From Duganella sp. 1411 (GTDB lineage: Bacteria; Pseudomonadota; Gammaproteobacteria; Burkholderiales; Burkholderiaceae_D), in assembly GCF_017833525.1 (NCBI RefSeq), contig NZ_JAFICD010000001.1:2170001-2234000 (forward strand): 64,000 nt of DNA. The letters run 5' to 3'. Positions 7,298 through 14,764 of this stretch are shown here, in pieces. Under the pieces are notes generated by a model that was not told the origin of the DNA, did not search any database, and saw only the letters and a list, made by a program, of their open reading frames with translations. A program made the position numbers and the translations under genes. The stretch's first letter is position 1, and each line of letters opens with the position of its first letter.

Positions 7298-9454
7298 ATG
7301 TCCACACCCAATTTCGCCGTTTCCGTCATCGCCCTGGCGGTGTTCCACGCATTTTCCGGCGCCGCCATGGCCGCCACCGCCGATACCGCCGTCGAGGCCG
7401 CCACCGAGCAGGCCATGCCGGAAGTCATCGTCAGCGCCACCAAGGCGCGCGCCAACACCGCCTCGATTGCCGGCTTCGGCAACGTCCCGCTGCTGGAAAC
7501 GCCGGCCTCGGTCAGCGTGCTGACATCGCAGCAGATGCAGGACCTGCAAATCCGCTCGACCACCGACGCCGCCAAGTTCGACGCCAGCCTGAGCGACTCG
7601 TACAACGCGGTCGGCTACGCGGAGCAGTTCTCGATCCGCGGCTTCAAGCTCGATAATGCGTCGAGCTACCGCAAGGACGGCATGGCCATCCCGGGCGACA
7701 CCCAGATCCCGCTGGAGAACAAGGAGCGCCTGGAGGTGCTCAAGGGCCTGTCCGGGCTGCAGGCGGGCGTCTCGGCGCCGGGCGGCATCGTCAACTACGT
7801 CACCAAGCGCCCCACCGACACGCCGCTGCGCACCGTGGTGCTGGAGGCGCGCGAGCGCGGCACCCTGTACGGCGCCGTCGATGTCGGCGGCCGTTTCGAG
7901 GACAACCGCTTCGGCTACCGCGTCAACGTCGCCGGCGAGCGCCTGCGCTCCTATATCAAGGGCGCGGACGGCAACCGCAAGTTCGTCTCGGCCGCCTTCG
8001 ACTGGCAAATCTCGCCGCAGGCGCTGCTGCAAATCGACGCCGACTACCAGAAAAAATCCCAGTTGACGGCGCCCGGCTTCCAGCTGCTGAACAACACGAC
8101 CTTGCCGGTGGTCGATCCGGACACGATGCTTAACGACCAGCCGTGGAGCCGGCCGGTGGAAACGACCACCAGCAACGTCGGCGCGCGCTTCGAATACAAG
8201 TTCTCGCCCGACTGGAACGCCACGGTCAGCGCCAACCAGCACAATTTCAAGCGCGACGACTACACCGCCTTCCCTTACGGCTGCGATGAACAGAAACTGG
8301 CGCCGGGTTACTGCGGCAACGGCGATTACGACGTCTACAACTACATCAGCGAGGGCGAGAAGAAGTCGCCGCTGACGGTGCAGGCGCTGGTGCAGGGCCG
8401 TTTCGCCACCGGCTCCTTCGCGCATGACTTCACCGGCGGTGCCTCGTTCTACAAGAACAGCGAAAAATGGGGCGACTACCTGTACGACTACTCGGGCGTC
8501 AGCAACATCTACCACCCGGTCGTGGTCGCGCCGGCGCCGGGCACCAGCGGGCCGGTCTCCGAACGTCGCCACACCAATGAACGGGCGCTGTTCGCGCAGG
8601 ATATCGTCAGCCTGAACGCGCAGCTCAAGCTGCACGCGGGCGCGCGCTACGTGCAGGTCAAGCGCAGCGAATACGTCGGCTTCAACGACGCCGGCGATCT
8701 GCTGCCGGATGCGCACACCGATGTCGGCTTCTGGCTGCCGAACGTGGCGCTGGTCTACAGCGTGCGTCCCAACGTCTCGCTCTACGCCTCGTACGCGCAA
8801 GGCCTGGAGCATGGCGGCATCGCACCGATACAGACCGCGAACGAAGGCCGCGCGCTAACGCCGTCCAAATCCAAGCAGGTGGAAGTGGGCGTCAAGGCCG
8901 ATATCCACCCGGACCTGAGCGCCACCGTGGCCTTGTTCGAGATCCGCAAAGGGCTGGAGTACACCGACGCGCAGAATGTCTTCGTGCGTAATGGCGAAGC
9001 GCAGAACCGCGGGTTGGAAATGGCGCTGAACGGTCGTGCCACGCGCGACTTGACAGTGGGCGTTTCGGCCACCGCGTTGAACACCAGGCAAAGCGACACC
9101 GGCCAGGCCAGCCTCGACGGCAAGCGCGTCACCAACGTCGCCGCGTTCAAATCGTCGGTGTATGCGGAGTATGCGGTGCCGCAGGTGGAGGGTTTGAAGC
9201 TGAACGCCAACTGGCAGTACTCGGGCAAGAAGGCGTTCGATCCGGAGAACACGGTGTTCGTGCCGAGCTACCATGTGCTCAATCTGGGCGCTTCGTATGC
9301 GACGCGCATCGCGGGCGTGTCGACGACGCTGCGCGCCAGCGTGAACAACGCGCTGGACAAGTTCTACTGGCGCGACGTCACGCAGGATCTGGGCGGATAT
9401 TTGATGCCGGGCGCTTCGCGCACCTTCCGCGTGTCGGCGCAGTTCGACCTGTAA
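7298..9454 (+). CDS. TonB-dependent outer-membrane receptor, probable thiamin(-phosphate) uptake
   Basis: 718 residues. A signal peptide (~1-25, ending GAAMAAT) precedes a TonB box (PEVIVSATKA), a plug domain with FSIRGFKLDN, ERLEVLKGLSGLQAG and GGIVNYVTKRP, and a 22-strand-type barrel ending SRTFRVSAQFDL. The family profile is that of TonB-dependent 'siderophore' receptors. However, the TPP riboswitch directly upstream argues for thiamin or a thiamin precursor/phosphate as substrate, as known for riboswitch-controlled receptors in other Gram-negatives. No Fur-type iron box was noticed. Substrate is inferred; family membership is clear. Confidence 0.88.
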   Translation: MSTPNFAVSVIALAVFHAFSGAAMAATADTAVEAATEQAMPEVIVSATKARANTASIAGFGNVPLLETPASVSVLTSQQMQDLQIRSTTDAAKFDASLSDSYNAVGYAEQFSIRGFKLDNASSYRKDGMAIPGDTQIPLENKERLEVLKGLSGLQAGVSAPGGIVNYVTKRPTDTPLRTVVLEARERGTLYGAVDVGGRFEDNRFGYRVNVAGERLRSYIKGADGNRKFVSAAFDWQISPQALLQIDADYQKKSQLTAPGFQLLNNTTLPVVDPDTMLNDQPWSRPVETTTSNVGARFEYKFSPDWNATVSANQHNFKRDDYTAFPYGCDEQKLAPGYCGNGDYDVYNYISEGEKKSPLTVQALVQGRFATGSFAHDFTGGASFYKNSEKWGDYLYDYSGVSNIYHPVVVAPAPGTSGPVSERRHTNERALFAQDIVSLNAQLKLHAGARYVQVKRSEYVGFNDAGDLLPDAHTDVGFWLPNVALVYSVRPNVSLYASYAQGLEHGGIAPIQTANEGRALTPSKSKQVEVGVKADIHPDLSATVALFEIRKGLEYTDAQNVFVRNGEAQNRGLEMALNGRATRDLTVGVSATALNTRQSDTGQASLDGKRVTNVAAFKSSVYAEYAVPQVEGLKLNANWQYSGKKAFDPENTVFVPSYHVLNLGASYATRIAGVSTTLRASVNNALDKFYWRDVTQDLGGYLMPGASRTFRVSAQFDL

Positions 9455-9464
9455 GGCCACGCTT

Positions 9465-9574
9465 GGAAACACGTAGGGCGGATTAGCGAAGCGTAATCCG
9501 CCAATGCACGCGCCGTCGACGGCCCATGCATTGGCGGATTACGGCGTTCCGCCTAATCCGCCCTACGTGTTTCC
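9465..9574. repeat. interspersed repeat, paired inverted copy
   Basis: The family core ACGTAGGGCGGATTAG occurs here twice in opposite orientation. The outer 22 bases (9465-9486 and 9553-9574) form a perfect inverted repeat, with GCGTAATCCGCC-type inner arms and a GTCGACGG centre. It sits between two convergent genes and could act as a bidirectional terminator or mRNA-end structure. Related copies lie at about 29048, 39735, 49005, 59219 and 61197. Confidence 0.85.
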
Positions 9575-9612
9575 GTGGCCCGCACGCATTTCATTTACGC
9601 GCGGCGCATCAA

Positions 9613-10149
9613 TCACACGCCCGTGGCCAGCAAGCGCTCCACCTGCGCCAGCCGCTGCTCCAAATCGCCCGACACCAGCACATACGGAATCGCGCGCGCC
9701 GACAGCTCCTCCATCAACAAGCGGTTGATGGTGACGCTGACCTGCTCGCACTCCCTCTGCAAGCCGTCCGCCACCCACGGGATATCCGGCGCGGTCACCA
9801 GGGTCAGCGCATAGTCGCCCACGTGCGTATCGGCTAGCCGCGCCAACTGATCATCCACGCCACCAAAATAATGGCGGCTATACACCGCCGTCATCAACGG
9901 CGCCGTATCGCAAAACAGATACCCGTCCGCCGCCTGCGCCGCCACGTCCTCGCGCCCGCGCTGCGTGGCGGCGATATGGAATTGGTCCCCCGCCACCGGC
10001 ACCCTGCCCCGGACATCGACAAACTCGCGCAGATACTCCGGCACCCACAGCGTCCCGTAACGCCGGGCCAGCGCGGCCGCCAGCGTGGTCTTGCCGGAGG
10101 ACGCCGCCCCCAGTATCGCCACGCGCGGCGGCAACGCGGCCGCTGTCAT
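9613..10149 (-). CDS. NadR-like P-loop kinase (AAA_28 family)
   Basis: 178 residues from ATG 10149, overlapping the pnuC-like stop as ATGA. Walker A is GAASSGKTTLAAAL, and the family-typical TAPDIPWVADGLQRE lies near residue 125. This is the layout of the ribosylnicotinamide-kinase domain of NadR, without the nucleotidyltransferase or HTH parts. It probably phosphorylates the vitamin brought in by the preceding transporter, trapping it in the cytoplasm. If the transporter moves nicotinamide riboside, this is an NR kinase; if it is a PnuT-like thiamin transporter, a thiamin kinase is possible. The sequence alone does not decide. Confidence 0.8.
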   Translation of the reverse strand: MTAAALPPRVAILGAASSGKTTLAAALARRYGTLWVPEYLREFVDVRGRVPVAGDQFHIAATQRGREDVAAQAADGYLFCDTAPLMTAVYSRHYFGGVDDQLARLADTHVGDYALTLVTAPDIPWVADGLQRECEQVSVTINRLLMEELSARAIPYVLVSGDLEQRLAQVERLLATGV

Positions 10150-10811
10150 TCCAGCACCAGCCGGCGATCGCCGGTGTCGTCCCCGCCCGGGCCCATGCCC
10201 GCCGCCTGCTGCCACGCGCGCAGGCCAACCACCGCCATGCCGACGAACACCGCGTACAGCACCGCCGTCAGTATCAAATGCTTGTGCAGATACAGGCCGA
10301 CATACAACACGTCGACAATGATCCAGACATGCCAGTTCTCGATCTTTTTACGCGACAGCAGCAGCTGTCCGACCAGGCTGCCGGCGGTCAGGAAACCATC
10401 GGAGCGCGGCACGTCGGTGTCGGTATAGGACTTGAGGAACCACGCCAGCAGCACGAAGCCGGCCAGCCAGGCCACGGCGGCGATCCAGCGTCCGCGCGCG
10501 TCGAGCGCGGTCACCGGCAGCCGCTCGTGACTGTCGTCGCCGTGCAGCCACTGGTACCAGCCGTAAATCGAGACGCTGATGAACACCAGTTGCAGCCCCA
10601 TGTCGCCGTACAGCCGCGAACCGAAGAACACCAACCCGTACGTGGCCGACGATATGATGGCGAACAGCCAGGCCCAATGACTCTGGCGGATGTTGAGCCA
10701 CACGGTGGCCACCGACAAAATGAACGACACCAGTTCCAACGGGGTCGTGGCGAATCCCGCCAGGTGCAGCGGCAAATTCAGGTACCCCAACAGAACTGAC
10801 AATTCGTGCAT
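10146..10811 (-). CDS. PnuC/PnuT-family vitamin transporter
   Basis: 221 residues and about seven to eight hydrophobic helices, the size of PnuC proteins. Diagnostic segments are LELVSFILSVATVWLNIRQ, WAWLFAIISSATYGLVFF, SVSIYGWYQW and NWHVWIIVDVLYVGLYLHK (the W..W.I.D...Y.....K motif of substrate-binding helix 6). PnuC members move nicotinamide riboside, PnuT thiamin and PnuX riboflavin by facilitated diffusion coupled to intracellular phosphorylation. The start ATG (10811) overlaps the stop of the S46 peptidase gene by one base. The nearby TPP-riboswitch receptor makes thiamin a serious candidate. Confidence 0.85.
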   Translation of the reverse strand: MHELSVLLGYLNLPLHLAGFATTPLELVSFILSVATVWLNIRQSHWAWLFAIISSATYGLVFFGSRLYGDMGLQLVFISVSIYGWYQWLHGDDSHERLPVTALDARGRWIAAVAWLAGFVLLAWFLKSYTDTDVPRSDGFLTAGSLVGQLLLSRKKIENWHVWIIVDVLYVGLYLHKHLILTAVLYAVFVGMAVVGLRAWQQAAGMGPGGDDTGDRRLVLE

Positions 10812-12949
10812 TATTTTTTCGCCGGATATTTGATGGTCATCTCTTTGAGCACGTTGTCGGCGTGATCGACTTCGCTCATCACCCACAGCATATACCGGAT
10901 ATCGAGATGGATAGCGCGGGTGATGGCGGGATCGAAGTACCAATCCTTGGTGATCGACTCGTAGGTCGAATCGAAGTTCAGCCCGATCAGCTCGCCCCTG
11001 CGGTTCATCACCGCCGAACCGGAATTGCCGCCGGTGGTATCGGCGCTGCTCAGGAAGTCGACCGGCACGGTGCCGAGGACGTCGTCCTTGAACCGTCCGT
11101 AGCGCTTGGCCTTGATCGCCTCGAGCTCCCTGGCCGGCGCGTCGAACGGCTCTTTGCCGGTGTGCTTTTCAACGATGCCGTCGACGGTGGTGAACGGCCC
11201 CTTGCTGATGCCGTCGCGCGGCGAGTACGGCGCCACGGTGCCGTAGGTCACACGCAGCGTGCCGTTCGCGTCCGGATACACCGGCTTGCCCTGCGATTTC
11301 TTCCACGCGATGACGGCCTCCATATAGCGCGGGATCACGCGCTCCAGATTGCCGTCCAGCTCTTTGCGGCGTTCCTTGAGCGATTGCCCGACGGCGTCCA
11401 GCTTGACCGCCAGCTTGAGGAAGGCGTCATCCGATGCCTTGACGGCGGCGGCGTCCTTGCCGATCCAGGCCAGCCGGGCGGCGGTGTCGCCCAGCTGCGT
11501 TTGCGCGTACATCGCGGTCGCCGCCTCGGGCGCCGGCAGCAGCGCGTCCAGGCCCGCCACGTGCATCGACGTCGGCAGTTTGGCGTAACGCCGCAGCGAC
11601 GCCGCGAACCGCGCCTGGTCCACGGCGGCCACGTACGACTGCTCCAGGCGGGTCAGGCGGGCCTTGATGAAGGAGGCGTCGCGCTGCTGATAGCCGGTTT
11701 CACGTTCGGCGTCCGGCTTGGCGCCTTCCAGCGCCAGGCGGTACAGGGTGGTGGCGCTTTTCAGCAGCTCGCCGGTGGTGGCCACGCTGTAGCCGAATTC
11801 CTCGTCGCCCAGGGCGATGTCGGCGCCAATCACGGCGTCGAGTTCCGCCAGCAGCGTTTTCGACACGCCCGGCTGGGCGCCGTACCAGGCGCGGAATACG
11901 GCGTCCTGCGCATCCTTGACGGCGGCGATGTCCTTGCGCGCGAAGCCGTCCATCAGCCCCTGCGATTTTTTCATCACGTTGTTCAGGCCCTTGACGACGC
12001 TGGCATAGCGCACTTGCGCAGCCTCGCTGCCCTTGGTGGCGGCGGCGATGACGTCGAGATCGGCCTGGATTTCGGCCACGCGGGCCGGATAGCCGACGTC
12101 GCGCGCGGCGCGGATTTCCGACGGCAGCTTGTAGCGGCTGGTGCGGCCCGGATAGCCGGCCAGCAGCACCGGATCGCCGTTCCTCAGCCCCTCGGCCGAC
12201 AGCACCAGGAAGTCCCTGGAATGGTAAGGCACGTTGTCCGGCGACGGATCGGCGGGACGGCCATCCTTGCCCACGTAGGCGCGCAGGAAGGAAAAGTCGC
12301 CGGTGTGGCGCGGCCACTCGTAGTTGTCGATGTCGCCGCCGTAGTTGCCGATCATGTCCGGCGGCGCGTACACCAGGCGCACGTCGCGTATCATCATCTG
12401 GCGGATGCGGTAGTATTCCAGCCCGCGATGGAAGGCAGGCACCGAGCAGCGGTAACCCTTGTCGCTCTCGCATTCGGCGATCAGCGCCTTGACCGCTTTT
12501 TCAACCGCGTCGTTGCGCTGCCTGCCGCTCATCGTCGCGGTCACGCCTTTGAGCACGCGGGCGGTGACGTTTTCCACCTTGTCGGTGACGTACACCAGCG
12601 CGTTGGGGCCGCCGGGCAGCTCCTGCGCGCGGGTCTTGGCCAAGAAGCCGTCCACGATGTAATTGTGCTCGGGGGTCGAGTTGCGCTGGATGGCACCATA
12701 GGCGCAATGGTGGTTGGTGACCACCAGGCCGGCGTCGGACACGAACGACGCCGAGCAGCCGGGCAGCGCGACAATGGCGCTCATTGGATGTTTCGACAGG
12801 TCGGCCAGCTTTTCGGCCGGGATGGTGATGCCTATGCGTTGTAGTTCGGATTTCAGCTGCGGCAATTGGTATGGCTGCCACTGCCCTTCGTCGGCGTGAG
12901 CCGCCGCCGCGCCGAGGATAGCGGCCGGCAGCACTAGATATTTTAACAA
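10811..12949 (-). CDS. S46-family dipeptidyl peptidase (DPP7/DPP11 type)
   Basis: 712 residues from a TTG start (12949) with AGGGG upstream; no ATG fits before the signal peptide MLKYLVLPAAILGAAAAHA. The S46 triad is visible: His in VVTNHHCAYG (H81), Asp within GDIDNYEWPRHTGDFSF, and Ser in TTGGNSGSAV. These periplasmic enzymes remove dipeptides from oligopeptide N-termini. After the Ser, the sequence reads LIGLNFDSTYES. The residue following FD is Ser, where DPP7 has Gly and DPP11 Arg or Ser, so an Asp/Glu-preferring DPP11-like specificity is suggested. It heads a coupled operon with the PnuC-like transporter and NadR-like kinase. Confidence 0.92.
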   Translation of the reverse strand: MLKYLVLPAAILGAAAAHADEGQWQPYQLPQLKSELQRIGITIPAEKLADLSKHPMSAIVALPGCSASFVSDAGLVVTNHHCAYGAIQRNSTPEHNYIVDGFLAKTRAQELPGGPNALVYVTDKVENVTARVLKGVTATMSGRQRNDAVEKAVKALIAECESDKGYRCSVPAFHRGLEYYRIRQMMIRDVRLVYAPPDMIGNYGGDIDNYEWPRHTGDFSFLRAYVGKDGRPADPSPDNVPYHSRDFLVLSAEGLRNGDPVLLAGYPGRTSRYKLPSEIRAARDVGYPARVAEIQADLDVIAAATKGSEAAQVRYASVVKGLNNVMKKSQGLMDGFARKDIAAVKDAQDAVFRAWYGAQPGVSKTLLAELDAVIGADIALGDEEFGYSVATTGELLKSATTLYRLALEGAKPDAERETGYQQRDASFIKARLTRLEQSYVAAVDQARFAASLRRYAKLPTSMHVAGLDALLPAPEAATAMYAQTQLGDTAARLAWIGKDAAAVKASDDAFLKLAVKLDAVGQSLKERRKELDGNLERVIPRYMEAVIAWKKSQGKPVYPDANGTLRVTYGTVAPYSPRDGISKGPFTTVDGIVEKHTGKEPFDAPARELEAIKAKRYGRFKDDVLGTVPVDFLSSADTTGGNSGSAVMNRRGELIGLNFDSTYESITKDWYFDPAITRAIHLDIRYMLWVMSEVDHADNVLKEMTIKYPAKK

Positions 12950-13018
12950 GATAAATGCCCCTGGTTGAGTTCCAGCGGCAGTATATTCCTTATGCGGATG
13001 GCTGAAAACGCTTTTTGA

Positions 13019-14764
13019 TCATCCGGCTTCGGGCAGCTCGAAGCCCAGCGTGAGCTTACAGCCGCCGCCCGGCACATACGGGCCGACCTCGAAGCTGCCG
13101 CCCAGCGCCGCCACGCGCTGCGCCATGCCGATCAAGCCGAAGGACTCGTTCTTGCCGCGCTCGTGGGGCGCGAGGCCAATGCCATTGTCCGCCACGCTGA
13201 AGACCAGACGCGCGCCCCGCGCCTCCAGCGCGATGTCGACATGGCTGGCGCGCGCGTGGCGCCGCACGTTGCTCAACGCTTCCTGCAGCCCGCGGAACAG
13301 CACGATCGCCATATCCGGCGTGATCGCCGCGAACGTCGCCTCGTCCGGCAACGTCAGCGCGCAGGCGATGCCGCTGCGCTTGCGGAACTCGACGGCCTGC
13401 CATTCCATCGCCGCCTGCAAGCCCAGGTCCAGCACCGCCGGACGCAGTTCGTTCATGATGCCGCGCACGTTGCGGATCGTCGTGTCGATGTTGGCCAGCA
13501 CCCCGTTGACGCGCTGGTGCAGGTGCGGATGGCGCGTGCCGGTGCGGGCGCTGAGCATCGAGATGTCGATCCGCAGCGCCATCAGGTTCTGTCCCAGCTC
13601 GTCGTGGATGTCGCGGGCGATGCGCTTGCGCTCATCTTCCTTGACCGTCTCCAGGTGCTCGGCCAGCTTGCGCAACTGCTCGCGCGATTCATGCAGCGCC
13701 GCCGCGGTGCGTTTGCGCTCGGCCACCTCCAGCATCAGCAGGCGGTTCGCCTCGGTCAGCTCGGCGGTGCGCGCCGCCACCCGCGCATCGAGCTCGCGCG
13801 ACAGTTTGAGCAGGTCGGCCTCGGCCCGCTGGCGCGCGGTGATATCGGAGAACACGCCGATGAAATGGGTGATGGCGCCGTCGTCGTCGCGGATCACGGT
13901 GAGCGACATCGCCGCCACGTAGGGCATGCCGTCGCGCCGGCGGTTGAACACCTCGCCCTGCCACCTGCCGTAGCTGCACAGGCAGCGCATCGCCTCGGCA
14001 TGGAATCCCAGCGGATGGGCACCGGGCCGGCCCAGGAAGCGCGGATCGCGGCCCAGCGCCTCCTCCACCGGGTAGCCGGTCAGCCGGGTGAAGGCGGGAT
14101 TGACGGAGACGATTTTCTTTTCGGTGTCGCACACCATCACGCCCTCGCCCATGCTATCGATCACCTGGAAAGCGCGCCGCCGCGCGGCCTCGCGGGCGCC
14201 GGCGCTGCCGATGTCGGTGAGGATCATGCGGCACTTGCGGGCGGCGATGTCCAGATTGGCCTCGATGTGCAACTGGCGCGGCGCGCCGCCGCGGTTCGCC
14301 CCGAACAGCGGCACCTCCAGCACCGCGCGCTGTCCGCTGACCAGCAGCTCGGCCAGGAACCGGCGCAGGACGGCCTGCGCCTGCGGCGCGACGAACTGTT
14401 CGAACGACCTGCCCACCAGTTGTTCGCGCCGGCACGCCAGCAAATTGCCGGCGGCGTGGTTGGCGCGCGTGATGCGGCCCTCCGGGTCGAGCGACAGATA
14501 GCCGGCCGGCGCCTGGTCGTACAAGACCGCATAGTGCTCGCGCGCCATCTCGGCCAGATCGCGCTCGGTCTGCACCTCGGCCAGCGCCACGTTCTGCATA
14601 TCGAGCTCGATCTGGCTCACCTGCAGCTCGTGCCAGCGCTTCAACTCGTCGCTGTCGGCGCCGAGCGGCGGCGCCCTGCCCGTTTTGGCCAGCGCCGCCA
14701 CCGCCTGCTCAGCCACATAGCGCAGCTGGTCGGGGTCGAGTTCGGGGCGCTGGCGCTTGTTCAT
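13019..14764 (-). CDS. PAS-PAS sensor histidine kinase (HisKA_3/NarX-type)
   Basis: 581 residues from ATG 14764, overlapping the CheB/CheR fusion stop as ATGA. No transmembrane helix is seen, so it is a cytoplasmic sensor. PAS 1 is at ~75-185, PAS 2 at ~196-315 (VCDTEKKIVSVNPAFTRLTGY), and a coiled coil at ~316-375. The dimerisation/H-box ERKRIARDIHDELGQNLMAL carries phospho-accepting H387 of the NarL-partner class. The HATPase shows EALSNVRRHARASHV, DNGIGL and FGLIGMAQRV. No response regulator gene is adjacent, so its partner must lie elsewhere. Confidence 0.9.
   Translation of the reverse strand: MNKRQRPELDPDQLRYVAEQAVAALAKTGRAPPLGADSDELKRWHELQVSQIELDMQNVALAEVQTERDLAEMAREHYAVLYDQAPAGYLSLDPEGRITRANHAAGNLLACRREQLVGRSFEQFVAPQAQAVLRRFLAELLVSGQRAVLEVPLFGANRGGAPRQLHIEANLDIAARKCRMILTDIGSAGAREAARRRAFQVIDSMGEGVMVCDTEKKIVSVNPAFTRLTGYPVEEALGRDPRFLGRPGAHPLGFHAEAMRCLCSYGRWQGEVFNRRRDGMPYVAAMSLTVIRDDDGAITHFIGVFSDITARQRAEADLLKLSRELDARVAARTAELTEANRLLMLEVAERKRTAAALHESREQLRKLAEHLETVKEDERKRIARDIHDELGQNLMALRIDISMLSARTGTRHPHLHQRVNGVLANIDTTIRNVRGIMNELRPAVLDLGLQAAMEWQAVEFRKRSGIACALTLPDEATFAAITPDMAIVLFRGLQEALSNVRRHARASHVDIALEARGARLVFSVADNGIGLAPHERGKNESFGLIGMAQRVAALGGSFEVGPYVPGGGCKLTLGFELPEAG

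Noticed and set aside
7298..9454. Siderophore receptor as the function of the TonB protein
   Set aside because: The family resemblance is real, but the directly upstream TPP riboswitch gives a stronger, specific clue for thiamin. No iron box or siderophore genes are seen.
9613..10149. Full NadR (regulator/NMN adenylyltransferase/kinase)
   Set aside because: Only the kinase-like P-loop domain is present in 178 residues; the HTH and nucleotidyltransferase domains are absent.
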